Shown: positions 8,760 to 17,875, counted from the first letter of the stretch. The stretch is 64,000 bases of DNA from Simplicispira psychrophila DSM 11588 (GCF_000688255.1 NZ_JHYS01000002.1:124001-188000), one strand, 5' to 3'. Notes: generated by a model not told the origin, from the letters alone. Made by a program: numbers and translations.

Positions 8760-9842
8760 TCAGACGCGCCGAAACAGCGGACTGCGCGCGTCTTGCACGT
8801 CGGCCGCCGACAGGAATTTTTCGGTGTAGATGTCGCGCTCAAACAGGCGCCCCTGCATCAGCGTGCGGATGCAGGCTTCAATCATCAAAGGCGGCCCGCA
8901 CAGGTAGGCTTTGTGGCCGGCAAAGCTGCTGCCAAAGTGCGCCTGCGCGGCCTCGTGTACGTAGCCCTTGGCGCAGCTCCAACCCTCACCTGCAGCGCCT
9001 TCCGACACCTCCGTCACCTCCGACAGGGCCGGCAAGTAGGTGAAGTTCGGGTGCTGCACCGCCAGCGCGCGAAACTCGGCGTCGTAGTACAACTCGCTGG
9101 CGCAGCGTTGGCCGTAGACCAGCGTGATCGGCTGCGTGCAGCCACTGGCCAACAACTCCAAAATCATGGCGCGCGGGCTGGACAGGCCTGAGCCGCCGGC
9201 CATGAAGACCATCGGCACCGCTGCCGAACGGCGCACGAAAAATCGCCCGTACGGCCCGGTCAGCGCCACCCGGTCACCTTCCTGGAGTTGCTCGTGCAGC
9301 CACGTCGTTCCGGCGCCGCCGGTCACCAAACGCACATTCAGTTCAATCTCGCTGCTGGTGCCGTCGGGGCCAGGCGCGTTGGCAATCGAGAACGCCCGCC
9401 CCCCTTCGACACCCGGAATCTGCACCTGCACGTATTGCCCAGCCTGGTAGTGGATGGGGGTGTCCAGCGTCAGGTGCAGCGCCTTGATGGTCGGCGTCAG
9501 CTGCTCGATGCGCGCTACGGTGGCGACAAAGTCGCGCACGGCAATCACCTGCGCATCAGGCTCGTCTTCCAGGTCGGCCTCGATGGTGGCGTCGGACAGC
9601 AGCGTGGCGCAGCAGGCCAGCGCCATGCCGTCGTCGCGCTCCATCTCCATCAGCGCAAACGGATTCGCCGGGCCGTGGTCGAATTCACCGTCGGTGACCT
9701 GCACCTTGCAGGTGCCGCACAGGCCGTGGCCGCAGGCGTGCGGAATGTAAATACCCTGGCGCAGCGCGGCGTCCAGCAGAGTCTGGCCGTCTGCCACTTC
9801 AATGGTGGCGCCCAGGGGTTCAAGGGTCAGTTGATAGCTCAT
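8760..9842 (-). CDS. dmpP: Phenol hydroxylase reductase component P5
   Basis: Transfers electrons from NADH through FAD and a [2Fe-2S] cluster to the hydroxylase. About 360 residues from MSYQLTLEPLG: plant-type ferredoxin domain with C37, C42, C45 and C77 or C78 (ACGHGLCGTC), then an FAD-binding domain (GRAFSIANAPG) and an NAD-binding domain (MVFMAGGSGLSSPRAM, LCGPPLMIEACI). The start is set by homology, because the open frame continues upstream without a real gene and no strong ribosome binding site is seen. It lies 77 bp after dmpO. Confidence 0.95.
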   Translation of the reverse strand: MSYQLTLEPLGATIEVADGQTLLDAALRQGIYIPHACGHGLCGTCKVQVTDGEFDHGPANPFALMEMERDDGMALACCATLLSDATIEADLEDEPDAQVIAVRDFVATVARIEQLTPTIKALHLTLDTPIHYQAGQYVQVQIPGVEGGRAFSIANAPGPDGTSSEIELNVRLVTGGAGTTWLHEQLQEGDRVALTGPYGRFFVRRSAAVPMVFMAGGSGLSSPRAMILELLASGCTQPITLVYGQRCASELYYDAEFRALAVQHPNFTYLPALSEVTEVSEGAAGEGWSCAKGYVHEAAQAHFGSSFAGHKAYLCGPPLMIEACIRTLMQGRLFERDIYTEKFLSAADVQDARSPLFRRV

Positions 9843-9919
9843 GGAGTGTCTGGCCCGGGCGCTGCCTGATGGCTGCGCCCGGGGGATGCCTTGCTTGAAC
9901 GGGTTAACGAGTTCGCGGA

Positions 9920-10276
9920 TTAGCTGAAAGAACCTTCGATGCCAGTCAGGCCTGGGGTGCGAAAGCGGATCGCATCCTTGTGGATCAGGCCGTTGCCTTC
10001 CAGGGTTTTGGCCGGGTCGGGCGTCCAGGGCTGGCCGGACTTGAACCACTCCACCGCATCCCAGTCGATGCGCGCAAAGTCCGGGTGCGCGCCATACACG
10101 CCGGGCAAAACGGCTGCGGTCAGGGCACCAAAGGGCGTATCGGCCGGCAGCGGCAGGGCCACCGGCGAGCAGAACATCAGATGGTCTTCCCAGCCAATGA
10201 ACAGCAGCGGTGCCGGAAAATTGGCACGCACGTCCTTGGCCGGAAATTTGTAGGGCTTGAGGGCTTTGACGCTCAT
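9920..10276 (-). CDS. dmpO: Phenol hydroxylase component P4
   Basis: Small subunit (118 residues) of the oxygenase assembly, recognised by MSVKALKPYKFPAKDVRANF, by LLFIGWEDHLMFCSPVALPLP, and by the C-terminal region with WDAVEWFKSGQPW. It overlaps the dmpN stop by 4 bases (ATGA), suggesting coupled translation and fixing the start. Confidence 0.95.
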   Translation of the reverse strand: MSVKALKPYKFPAKDVRANFPAPLLFIGWEDHLMFCSPVALPLPADTPFGALTAAVLPGVYGAHPDFARIDWDAVEWFKSGQPWTPDPAKTLEGNGLIHKDAIRFRTPGLTGIEGSFS

Positions 10277-11883
10277 GGCTTGTCTCCTGCTTTCTCCGTA
10301 GCGGTTGCGGCGGCAGCAGCAGCGGCGCCAGGGATCGGTGGCAGCTCTTCACCGCGCCAAGCGGCAAAGTTTTTCTGGTCTTCCGAGCCTTCAAAGTCGA
10401 AGTTGTCGCGGCCCACTTCCATCTCGTACCAATCGAGCACGGCCATCAGCGGGTCAAACCCTTCAGCGGTCGGATCAACACCAGGCTTGAAGCAGTTGCC
10501 CTGGTAAATCTGCTGCACCGGCAGCCAGGCCTGGATGTATTTTTCGGGCTCGTGGTCAAAGATACCCTTGCAGCCGTCACTGCAGAAGTGGTACTTCTCG
10601 CCCTCAAACTCGCTTTCGCGGTAGCAAATCTTGGTCGCATCGCCCGGCTCGGTAAAGCCCATCGGGATCTGGCAGGTGGTGCACAGCATCGGCAGCGTGT
10701 TGTTATAGAAACGCCGGCCTTCTTCGTGCTCTTTGCGGTAGTGCTCCAGGCGGGGACGGTAGTGCTTGTCGAAGGTGTCGGGGTATTTTTCCGACAGCCA
10801 CTGCATTTCTTCTTCCTTGGGCACCCAGGTGTGAAAGGGCGCCGCAGCGGTGTAGTTATAGAAAATATTCCACGCCTGGTGGCTGATGTGATCCTTGCCT
10901 TCGCACGCCATCTTCCAGCCCAGTGGCTCGCGGATGCCGTAGCGCGCCAAGTCCCGGAACAGCGCACCGCCGTTTTCTTCGGCATACATCTCCCACGCCT
11001 CTTTCCAGCTCATCACGCGCTTGGGCAGCATGTAGTCCTGCATCATCGCCACCAGCGTCAGCACGCGGTAGCCGCGCCAGAACCACTTGTCGATCCAGCC
11101 TTGCACGATCGGTACGTTGCCCGGGTCTTGCTCCAGCATGAACTTGATGCACTCAATGCCCAGCGTCATGTGGCGCGACTCGTCCGACTGTGCCGAGAAG
11201 CCAAAGGTGACGGTGGACAGGTCGCCGTTGTGCGCCGCGCCCGACATGAAGGGCACAAACAGCAAGTTGGTCAGCACGTATTCAAACGAGAAGCTGACGG
11301 CGGTCAGAAACTCGAACGGGCCAGCGGTCAGCGCGTCTTCAAAGAACGACTTGGGCACCGACAGGAACCACACGCGGTCAAACCAATGGCTGCCGTTGTG
11401 CATGCCGTTGAAGTACTTGTTGTAGTGCGACAGGGCGTGGGTTTCGGTCTGGAAGTGGCGCAGCTCATCTACCGACTGCATCTGCGCCGCAACGCGTGCG
11501 CCGGGGCCGGTGAAGTGGCGACCGGCATGGGCAAAGCCACGGTGGGCGTAGTACTCCAGCGGCACCACGCCTTGGATGAACAGTTTCAGCGCGTTGATGT
11601 AGCGCGCATCTGACACCCCCAACTGGCCATTGTTTTGCGCAAAGGCCTCGATCACGGCGTAGAGTTTTTTCTCTTTTTCGCCCTGGTACTTCCAGTAGGA
11701 CTCCATCGTCAGGCGGAACGGGTCTTCCCACTTGTCCCAGTCGTGGATCTTGATGCCTTCGTATTTATCGTAGGGGAACACTTTGTCCATCGGCTGGTAG
11801 GTGGTGTCCCAACCCAGGCCGCGCGTCATGGCGGTGTAGCGGTCTTTCAGACCCAATTTCTTTTTGCTAACAGGGGCGTCCAT
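10273..11883 (-). CDS. dmpN: Phenol hydroxylase alpha (catalytic) component P3
   Basis: Large diiron subunit that inserts oxygen into phenol to give catechol. From the ATG at 11883, carboxylate and histidine ligands fall at Glu110 (PLEYYAHRG), Glu140/His143 (DELRHF), Glu201 (FEYVLTN) and Glu235/His238 (SDESRHM), the complete set of bacterial multicomponent monooxygenases. Near residues 400-450 is a YHS-like region (CTTCQIPMGF, KYHFCSDGCKGIFDHEPEKY). Two ATGs lie in tandem; the second has better spacing from AAGGAG and matches the DmpN start (MDxPxxKKKLGLKDRY). Confidence 0.97.
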   Translation of the reverse strand: MDAPVSKKKLGLKDRYTAMTRGLGWDTTYQPMDKVFPYDKYEGIKIHDWDKWEDPFRLTMESYWKYQGEKEKKLYAVIEAFAQNNGQLGVSDARYINALKLFIQGVVPLEYYAHRGFAHAGRHFTGPGARVAAQMQSVDELRHFQTETHALSHYNKYFNGMHNGSHWFDRVWFLSVPKSFFEDALTAGPFEFLTAVSFSFEYVLTNLLFVPFMSGAAHNGDLSTVTFGFSAQSDESRHMTLGIECIKFMLEQDPGNVPIVQGWIDKWFWRGYRVLTLVAMMQDYMLPKRVMSWKEAWEMYAEENGGALFRDLARYGIREPLGWKMACEGKDHISHQAWNIFYNYTAAAPFHTWVPKEEEMQWLSEKYPDTFDKHYRPRLEHYRKEHEEGRRFYNNTLPMLCTTCQIPMGFTEPGDATKICYRESEFEGEKYHFCSDGCKGIFDHEPEKYIQAWLPVQQIYQGNCFKPGVDPTAEGFDPLMAVLDWYEMEVGRDNFDFEGSEDQKNFAAWRGEELPPIPGAAAAAAATATEKAGDKP

Positions 11884-11929
11884 CATGGTCTCCTTGTGTA
11901 TTTTTCGGGGGTACGGTGCGCGGGTGCGG

Positions 11930-12214
11930 TCAGTTCAACCAGCTCAGGGAGAACTCGTCGTCGTCTTCATCGACGCGGCCCGAGAGCGTGACCAAATTGA
12001 CCTGAATTTGCTGCAAATCGAACGGGCGGCCCACGATCTCTTCGATCGTCTCGCGGCGCACCACCAGACGGCCGGGGGCGTCGATCTTCACCAGACCGGG
12101 CGACTGCACCGCCACGGCTTCAGGGTTGTCGGCCAGGATGGCCTCGATCACCGGACGGGACTCTTCGTTGTCCTGGAAGGCAATAAAAACTTTGGAAATC
12201 ACGGGTGTGGTCAT
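11930..12214 (-). CDS. dmpM: Phenol hydroxylase regulatory/coupling component P2
   Basis: Cofactor-less effector protein of 94 residues, the MmoB/DmpM type that binds the hydroxylase and tunes electron transfer and catalysis. It is recognised by VFIAFQDNEESRPVIEAIL at the start and the acidic C-terminus DEDDDEFSLSW. AGGAATAG upstream supports the ATG. It lies 43 bp before dmpN and 24 bp after dmpL. Confidence 0.94.
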   Translation of the reverse strand: MTTPVISKVFIAFQDNEESRPVIEAILADNPEAVAVQSPGLVKIDAPGRLVVRRETIEEIVGRPFDLQQIQVNLVTLSGRVDEDDDEFSLSWLN

Positions 12215-12238
12215 GGCTATTCCTAAATTCCTGCGGGC

Positions 12239-13231
12239 TCAAACAGCCAAGCCGGCTTTGCGGGCACGGGCGTCAAGGGCTTCGCGTACGTCCTGCAACA
12301 CAGCAGCGCCGCGCTCGCCCAGTGCCATGTCGGCCACGGGCGCCAAGGCCTTTTGGGCCTGCTGCACATAAGACTGGTACCAGCCGGTAATCAGGCTGCA
12401 GTTGTCGTCCGACTCGGCGGCAGCTACCTTGATGACCGCGTCAATCCAGCGCGTGGTTTCGGTGTGCCACTCGGGCATGAAGGCCGTCAACATCGACACC
12501 GCTGTGCCGCCCTGCGTGGCCAGTTGGTCATCGACAAAGTGGTTGTAGATCAGCGGGAACAGCAAGCCGTCGAGCGCCAGGTTGTGCGCCACAAACAGCT
12601 CGAACGGATCGAGCACCACCAGCGTGTCTTCGGCGTAGCGGCGCAGCACCTGCCAGCGCGGGTCTTCCAGCCAGTCCTTTTTGCCGGCGTCGAGTGCGCC
12701 CGGCTCTTCCAGCGCCAACCCCAGGCGCGTCAGGTATTGCGCCACGCCCAATTGGTCCATGGCATGGAACATGGCCGGCGCAGTGAACGCCGTGCCGTAG
12801 CCGCGTGAGCACACCTGGCAGTTGTTCATGTTGCCGGCCCAAGCCACATGGCGTAGCGGCAGCAGCACTTCGCACGCCTTGGCGCGCAAGGCGTCGGGCA
12901 TCTTGGCGATCAGGCCGCGCGATTCGACGAACTGGTAGTTCGACTCCATCGCCTCTTGCTGTCGGGCGCGCGCCATCGTCCAGTTGGCGTAATAGAACTG
13001 GCGCGGATCGCGCAGTGCATACCAGTCGGCCATCTTGACGGCGGTGCGACCGGTGTCAAACAACTCAAACTCTGGCTCCCAGGTCGGGCGGTACTGGAAG
13101 TTGGCAGTCGGCTGCACGCCCAGCGTCGCCTCTTGGTAACGCGAGGCCACCTTGTCACCGGTATACGCAGCGACGCGCTTAAAAGTGTTGCGCAGGGGCT
13201 GGATAGTCCGCGCTTGCAAATCAACGTTCAT
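12239..13231 (-). CDS. dmpL: Phenol hydroxylase beta component P1
   Basis: The 330-residue non-catalytic structural subunit, related to the alpha subunit but without the diiron ligands, that completes the (alpha-beta-gamma)2 oxygenase. It begins MNVDLQARTIQPLRNTF and contains the family stretch REATLGVQPTANFQYRP-like residues (RYQEATLGVQPTANFQYRPT) and FYYANWTMARARQQEAMESN. The start at 13231 is supported by GAGGAG 8 bp upstream; a longer in-frame extension is not expected. Confidence 0.96.
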   Translation of the reverse strand: MNVDLQARTIQPLRNTFKRVAAYTGDKVASRYQEATLGVQPTANFQYRPTWEPEFELFDTGRTAVKMADWYALRDPRQFYYANWTMARARQQEAMESNYQFVESRGLIAKMPDALRAKACEVLLPLRHVAWAGNMNNCQVCSRGYGTAFTAPAMFHAMDQLGVAQYLTRLGLALEEPGALDAGKKDWLEDPRWQVLRRYAEDTLVVLDPFELFVAHNLALDGLLFPLIYNHFVDDQLATQGGTAVSMLTAFMPEWHTETTRWIDAVIKVAAAESDDNCSLITGWYQSYVQQAQKALAPVADMALGERGAAVLQDVREALDARARKAGLAV

Positions 13232-13293
13232 GGGGGTTTGTCTCCTCGGGGTGGATGGAAAGCGGCACGCTGGCGATAGAGGTATTGATGGCT

Positions 13294-13503
13294 TTAGTCG
13301 TGCAACCGGAGCGCCTTCTGGGCGACGCAAAATTCCTCAAAGTCACGTTCGTGCAGCATCAGTTCGACCGACAACTCGGGCCAGCCGATGGAAAACTCGA
13401 ACTCGATAAAACCATTGCTGCGCCGATTCAGCACACGCACAAACCGGCGTGACACATCACATTCAGGCAGGGTTTCAAAATCAATGTGGGCGGCAGTCTG
13501 CAT
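13294..13503 (-). CDS. dmpK: Phenol hydroxylase component P0
   Basis: The 69-residue first gene of the operon. DmpK is needed for active phenol hydroxylase in vivo and is thought to help assembly of the oxygenase. Recognisable by RRFVRVLNRRSNGFIEFEFS followed by ELMLHERDFEEFC. AGGAG just upstream fixes the ATG at 13503. It is the gene nearest the sigma-54 promoter. Confidence 0.93.
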   Translation of the reverse strand: MQTAAHIDFETLPECDVSRRFVRVLNRRSNGFIEFEFSIGWPELSVELMLHERDFEEFCVAQKALRLHD

Positions 13504-13537
13504 AGGGGCTCCTGGCATGGCTTGGTACGCTGAAGTG

Positions 13538-13555
13538 CTTGCAGGGAGCGTGCCA
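13538..13555 (-). promoter_or_regulatory. Sigma-54 promoter of the phenol operon
   Basis: Read on the minus strand: TGGCACGCTCCCTGCAAG. The GG and GC elements are exactly 10 bp apart, as needed for a -24/-12 promoter, and the -24 half is a perfect TGGCAC. The predicted transcription start is near 13530, about 27 bp before dmpK. Confidence 0.93.
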
Positions 13556-13719
13556 GTCCACACCAAAAAAGGCTTAATATCGATAAAACTAGGGTTAGTC
13601 CCTAAAAATGCCGCTCTTTTTTCATCTCGAATCGCCCCGCCAGAACGTGACCGCGTGCCCAAGCGACATGTCCTCCGCAGAAACCCTGACACTTGTATTT
13701 ACATTGGTGCAATGCAGCA

Positions 13720-13733
13720 TGATGAATTCATCA
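13720..13733. promoter_or_regulatory. Candidate DmpR/MopR upstream activating site
   Basis: TGATGAATTCATCA is a perfect 14-bp palindrome about 195 bp upstream of the predicted start of dmpK transcription and 60 bp before the divergent activator gene. It resembles the inverted repeat bound by DmpR-family activators. A second, half-preserved copy (TTTGATGAAATTTTT) lies at about 13758-13772. DNA between here and the promoter is AT-rich, suiting looping. Confidence 0.75.
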
Positions 13734-13792
13734 CCTACCGCTACAGAAAAGTGCGCATTTGATGAAATTTTTGGTTTTAGGGGTGATTGCGT

Positions 13793-15529
13793 ATGGCGCC
13801 AATTTCATTTTTTATCGATAGTTGCACCATGACGCCTCCCTCGCTCCCTGCCCTGCCATCTGATGCCGACTTGCGTCGACTGGTGCACTTTTCCAGCGGC
13901 GACGGCCGCATCTGGCTGTCCGGGCAGCGCATGTTGCTGGTACACGCCGCCGCGCTGCAGGCGCTGCGGCGCGAGTTGATGGCCACGCTGGGGCCACAAA
14001 ACACGCGCTGCCTGTTGCTGCGCGCCGGGTACGCCTCGGGCGAGGGCGATGCGCTGCTGGCGCGCCAAGTGCGTCCTCATGCCTCGCTGTTTGATGTGTT
14101 TGCCGTCGGCCCGCAGCTGCACATGCTTGAAGGCGCAGTACAGGTCACGCCGCAGGTGTTTGAGGTGGATGAGGCGGCGGGACACTTTCGCGGTGTCTTT
14201 CGCTGGGATCACAGCTGGGAAGCCGAAGTGCATACGCGCGACTTTGGCGTGCAATCCGAGCCGGTGTGCTGGATGCTGTTGGGTTATGCCTCGGGCTACA
14301 CCAGCGCCTTTTTTGGTCGCCCGACGCTGTACAAGGAAACGCAGTGCGCTGGCGCCGGGCCCAGCCACTGCCTGATTGAGGGCCGCTTTGCCGAAGAATG
14401 GCCCGACGGTGATGCCATGGCGCGCGACTACGATCCCGACTCGATGCTGGTACGCCTGGACGAGCTGAATTCACAGGTGCAAGCGCTGCGTACGCAATTG
14501 CAGCCCAGCGCCGCCAGCACCACACTGATCGGCAATTCACCCGCCTTCAATCAGACCCTGGATTTACTGCGCATGGCGGCGCCGACCAATGTGACGGTGC
14601 TGCTGACGGGAGAAACCGGCGTCGGCAAAGAGCGCGTGGCGCGCGCGCTGCACGCCCTGAGTACGCGCGCGGACAAGCCGTTTATCGCCGTCAACTGCGC
14701 CGCGCTGCCGGCCGAACTGATCGAGAGCGAATTGTTTGGTGCCGAGAAAGGGGCTTTCACCGGCGCCACCAGCGCGCGGCCCGGGCGTTTTGAGCGCGCC
14801 CACGGCGGCACGCTGCTGCTCGACGAGCTGGGCGAGCTGCCGCTGGCGGCACAGGCCAAGCTGCTGCGCGTGCTGCAAGAGGGCGAGATCGAGCGCTTGG
14901 GCAGCGCGCAAACGCGCAAGGTGGATGTACGCGTCATCGCCGCCACCAATATCGACCTAGAACAGGCCGTGGCCGAAGGGCGTTTTCGCCGCGACCTGCT
15001 GTACCGCCTGAACGTCTACCCGATCCGCATTCCGCCGCTGCGCGAGCGCGTGGACGACATCGAGCCGCTGGCGCGCCACCTGTTGGCGCAATACGCCGCC
15101 ACGCACGGCAAACGTGCGCAGGGCTTCACCGAACGGGCATTGAGCGCCCTGCGCGAACACGACTGGCCGGGCAATGTGCGCGAGCTGGAGAATCTGATCG
15201 AGCGCGGGCTCATCCTGACCCCACCGGGGGCACTGATTGATGCGCCGATGCTGTTTCCGCAGCAGCACCATCACACCAGCGCCGCCAGCACCACCGTCAA
15301 CGCCGCTGGCGCGCTGGAATCCGCAGCGCCTGCCGACCCGGCGCAGGCCAGCGCCCTGTACGACACCCTGCAGCGCAGCGGCCTGTCATTGGAAGTGCTG
15401 GAAGACACGCTGATCCGTGAAGCCGTGCAGCGTGCCAGTGGCAACCTGGCCGCCGCCGCCCGCGCCCTGGGCCTGACGCGGCCCCAGTTAAGTTATCGCC
15501 TGGCGCGCCTGCAAGAGCGTGCCCGCTGA
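13793..15529 (+). CDS. dmpR: DmpR/MopR-type sigma-54-dependent phenol sensor-activator
   Basis: 578 residues: N-terminal activator/V4R sensor domain, a linker near 215-240, AAA+ domain about 245-480 (Walker A GETGVGKE at 273-280, sigma-54 contact loop GAFTGA at 320-325) and a Fis-type helix-turn-helix at the end. Sensor residues match MopR with a constant offset of four: zinc ligands C159, E182, C185, C193 and phenol-contacting H110 and W138. This strongly suggests direct sensing of phenol-type effectors. The ATG at 13793 is preceded by AGGGGTGA; 13829 is an alternative start. It is transcribed divergently from the operon it should activate. Confidence 0.95.
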   Translation: MAPISFFIDSCTMTPPSLPALPSDADLRRLVHFSSGDGRIWLSGQRMLLVHAAALQALRRELMATLGPQNTRCLLLRAGYASGEGDALLARQVRPHASLFDVFAVGPQLHMLEGAVQVTPQVFEVDEAAGHFRGVFRWDHSWEAEVHTRDFGVQSEPVCWMLLGYASGYTSAFFGRPTLYKETQCAGAGPSHCLIEGRFAEEWPDGDAMARDYDPDSMLVRLDELNSQVQALRTQLQPSAASTTLIGNSPAFNQTLDLLRMAAPTNVTVLLTGETGVGKERVARALHALSTRADKPFIAVNCAALPAELIESELFGAEKGAFTGATSARPGRFERAHGGTLLLDELGELPLAAQAKLLRVLQEGEIERLGSAQTRKVDVRVIAATNIDLEQAVAEGRFRRDLLYRLNVYPIRIPPLRERVDDIEPLARHLLAQYAATHGKRAQGFTERALSALREHDWPGNVRELENLIERGLILTPPGALIDAPMLFPQQHHHTSAASTTVNAAGALESAAPADPAQASALYDTLQRSGLSLEVLEDTLIREAVQRASGNLAAAARALGLTRPQLSYRLARLQERAR

Positions 15530-15587
15530 TCCTGCGCCGCCCTGGCCTGCCCTGTCATCCTCCGCCCATTCAGCATTTTTCCCTACC

Positions 15588-16328
15588 ATGGCCAAACGTC
15601 CTTTTCTCCCTGCTGCGACTGCCGACGACAGCGCACAGAGCGCCGTGATCGACACCTCGCGCACGCTCACCGAGCAAACCTACAACCAGTTGCGCGACGA
15701 CATCATCGAAGGGCGCCTGGAGCCCGGCAGCAAGCTGCGCATCGAGCACCTGCGCACGCAATACGGCGTCGGCGCCGGCACGCTGCGCGAAGCCCTGACG
15801 CGGCTGGTCAGCGACGCCCTGGTCAGCGCCGAAGGACAGCGCGGCTTTCGCGTCACGCCGATTGCCATCAGCGACCTGGAAGACATCACGCGGCTGCGCG
15901 TGCACATCGAAATCGAGGCGCTGCGCCAATCCATCCGCCACGGTGGCGACGTCTGGCGCAGCCAGTTGCGCGCCAGCTACGAGGCTATTTCTGCCCTGGA
16001 GCAGCCGATTACCGCCGCCTATCGGCGCCAGTGGGAGGCGCTGAACGTGCGTTTTCACGACGCGCTGCTGGCCGGCCAAGCTTCGCCCTGGACGCACAAG
16101 GTGCTGCGCGTACTGGCACGCCACAGCGAGCGCTACCGCTGCTGCGCCATCGTCCTGCCCGGTCTAGTGCGCGACGTGCACGCCGAACACACCGAAATTT
16201 TTGAACTCGCATTAGCCGGGCGCGAGGCGCGGGCTGCGCTGGCGCTGGAAGCACACATCTGCGCTACGCCACACCTGCTCCTGCAGGCGCTGCGCGATGG
16301 GCGACTGGTACTGCCCGGAGGCACATGA
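15588..16328 (+). CDS. GntR/FCD-family transcriptional regulator, AphS-like candidate
   Basis: 246 residues: winged helix near 25-95 (LTEQTYNQLRDDIIEGRLEP, GAGTLREALTRLVSDALV, GQRGFRVTPIA) followed by an all-helical FCD effector domain whose His residues (RFHDALL, DVHAEHTEIFE, EAHICATPH) can bind a metal or organic acid. It lies 58 bp after dmpR on the same strand. In Comamonas testosteroni a GntR-type repressor (AphS) silences the phenol genes; position and family make this a likely counterpart, but the target is inferred. The start is the first ATG giving the family N-terminus. Confidence 0.85.
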   Translation: MAKRPFLPAATADDSAQSAVIDTSRTLTEQTYNQLRDDIIEGRLEPGSKLRIEHLRTQYGVGAGTLREALTRLVSDALVSAEGQRGFRVTPIAISDLEDITRLRVHIEIEALRQSIRHGGDVWRSQLRASYEAISALEQPITAAYRRQWEALNVRFHDALLAGQASPWTHKVLRVLARHSERYRCCAIVLPGLVRDVHAEHTEIFELALAGREARAALALEAHICATPHLLLQALRDGRLVLPGGT

Positions 16329-16369
16329 ACGCGAGAGTTGTAAGGCCAATGAAAGGTCTTTGCGCATTT

Positions 16370-16399
16370 TTGGCAAAATGATTGGTTTTGCCAACCAAT
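16370..16399. promoter_or_regulatory. Overlapping inverted repeats, candidate operator
   Basis: TTGGCAAAA and TTTTGCCAA form 9-bp arms (16370-16394), overlapping a second palindrome ATTGGTT/AACCAAT (16381-16399). They lie between the GntR-type regulator and the hydrolase gene 16 bp before its ATG. FCD regulators often bind TGGT-type inverted repeats, so autoregulation or control of the hydrolase is possible. Confidence 0.45.
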
Positions 16400-16415
16400 T
16401 AGCGTTCCCTGTTCC

Positions 16416-17054
16416 ATGCTCCAGTACCTCACCGTTCCCGTCACTCCGTTCCAGCAAAATTGCTCCATCGTCTGGTGCGATGCCACGCAAGAGGCGGCCC
16501 TGATTGATGCCGGGGGCGACATCCCCGTGCTGCTGGCCCACATAGCGCAACGGGGCCTGACGCTCAAGGCGCTGTGGGTCACGCATGCGCACATTGACCA
16601 CGCTGGCGGTGTCGGCGAACTGGCCGACACCTACGCGCTGCCCGTTATCGGCCCGCACCCCAGCGACCAGTTCTGGATCGACGGCCTGGTACAGCAAAGC
16701 GCCATGTTCGGCTTTCCTCCAGCGCAGCCCTTCACGCCCACGCGCTGGCTGCACGACGGCGACACAGTGCAGATTGGCAACGAGACGCTCAATGTGCGCC
16801 ACTGCCCCGGCCACACCCCCGGCCACGTGGTGTTCCACGCCCCGCAAATCGACCGCGTGTTTGTCGGTGACGTGCTGTTTGCCGGCAGCATCGGGCGCAC
16901 CGACTTTCCCCAGGGCAACCACCAGCAGCTGATCGACAGCATCGTCCAGCGCCTGTGGCCGATGGGCGATCAGACCGTCTTCATCCCTGGCCACGGCCCC
17001 GAAAGCACGCTCGGCCGCGAGCGCAGCAGCAACCCGTACGTCCAGGGCACCTGA
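16416..17054 (+). CDS. Glyoxalase-II-like metallo-beta-lactamase-fold hydrolase
   Basis: A 212-residue hydrolase with the metal-binding THAHIDHAGG motif (residues about 59-68), a second-site GHTPGHVVFH, and GDVLFAGSIGRTDFPQG followed by PGHGPESTLGRE. This set is typical of YcbL-type glyoxalase II relatives, which hydrolyse thioesters such as S-lactoylglutathione using two metal ions. It stands alone between the regulator and the iron operon, with its own upstream palindromes. Confidence 0.88.
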   Translation: MLQYLTVPVTPFQQNCSIVWCDATQEAALIDAGGDIPVLLAHIAQRGLTLKALWVTHAHIDHAGGVGELADTYALPVIGPHPSDQFWIDGLVQQSAMFGFPPAQPFTPTRWLHDGDTVQIGNETLNVRHCPGHTPGHVVFHAPQIDRVFVGDVLFAGSIGRTDFPQGNHQQLIDSIVQRLWPMGDQTVFIPGHGPESTLGRERSSNPYVQGT

Positions 17055-17112
17055 AACCGGCGGGCGCTCACGGGCGCGGAGCCAGCGTGCCCGTGCTTTG
17101 ACCACATGCCAC

Positions 17113-17172
17113 GTTACTCCTATAAAAATAGCTTAAGGCGCTTACCCATCAAGGCCTAGAGGCTGTTTTAAC
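17113..17172. repeat. Dispersed repeat copy
   Basis: A divergent copy of the dispersed repeat (ATAGCTTAAGGCGCTTACCC, then GGCCTAGAGGCTGTTTTAACC) in the 274-bp gap between the hydrolase and the iron operon. Apart from this and the Fur box below I see nothing else in the gap. Confidence 0.65.
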
Positions 17173-17252
17173 CTTATTTCTATCTCCTGATTCCCGTTGG
17201 AGGGTGGCGGCGCAGCGGTTGATTTTGCGCAAACAACATCCAAAATAGAAAC

Positions 17253-17271
17253 GATAACGAGAAAAATTCTC
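17253..17271. promoter_or_regulatory. Fur box candidate
   Basis: GATAACGAGAAAAATTCTC matches 14 of 19 positions of the Fur consensus. It lies 58 bp before the first gene of the iron uptake operon and predicts repression when iron is plentiful. Confidence 0.7.
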
Positions 17272-17328
17272 AATACGCGAGGCAAAATCTGGCACTGATC
17301 TCATTCAGCCACCAGAAAGGTTTGTCCC

Positions 17329-17874
17329 ATGTCGCTTCGTTCCCTGCTTCTCGCCAGCGCCCTCGCCCTCAGTCTGCCCGCCCTGGCACTGGAATACCCA
17401 ATTGGCGCACCGCACAACGTCGCCGGCATGGAAGTGGGGGCGGTGTACCTGCAACCCGTGGAAATGGAGCCCGACGGCCACATGCGCAAAGTGGCCGAGT
17501 CCGACATCCACCTGGAAGCCGACATCCACGCCCTGGGCAACAACGTCAACGGCTATGCCGAGGGCAGCTGGATTCCGTTTCTGCTGGTCAAGTACCAGCT
17601 GACCAAGCAAGGTTCGGGCGAAGTCATCCAGGGCGACATGATGCCGATGGTGGCCAGCGACGGCCCGCACTACGGCGACAACGTCAAGCTCGCCGGCCCC
17701 GGCAAATACCACGTCAAGTACACCGTGTACGCCCCCAATGCACCAGAAAACACCATGGGCCTGCACTACGGCCGCCACACCGACCGCGCCACCGGCGTGC
17801 GCCCCTGGTTCAAGCCGGTGACGCTGGAGTGGGACTTCACCTACGCCGGTATCGGTAAAAAAGGCGGATATTGA
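17329..17874 (+). CDS. Periplasmic iron-binding P19/FetP-type protein
   Basis: 181 residues with a signal peptide ending near LPALA and the Tp34/P19 fold: GAPHNVAGMEVGAVYLQP, a Met- and His-containing middle (MMPMVASDGPHYGDN), then KYHVKYTVYAP and a C-terminal WDFTYAGIGKKGGY. In Campylobacter and E. coli such proteins bind iron (and copper) and work with an FTR1 or FetM permease for ferrous iron uptake. It is the first gene of a five-gene operon. Confidence 0.9.
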   Translation: MSLRSLLLASALALSLPALALEYPIGAPHNVAGMEVGAVYLQPVEMEPDGHMRKVAESDIHLEADIHALGNNVNGYAEGSWIPFLLVKYQLTKQGSGEVIQGDMMPMVASDGPHYGDNVKLAGPGKYHVKYTVYAPNAPENTMGLHYGRHTDRATGVRPWFKPVTLEWDFTYAGIGKKGGY

Positions 17875-17875
17875 A

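Noticed and set aside
9843-10394. Upstream extension of the reductase DmpP to 544 residues
   Set aside because: The added part is out-of-frame translation of dmpO and dmpN; DmpP starts at MSYQLTLEPLG as in its relatives.
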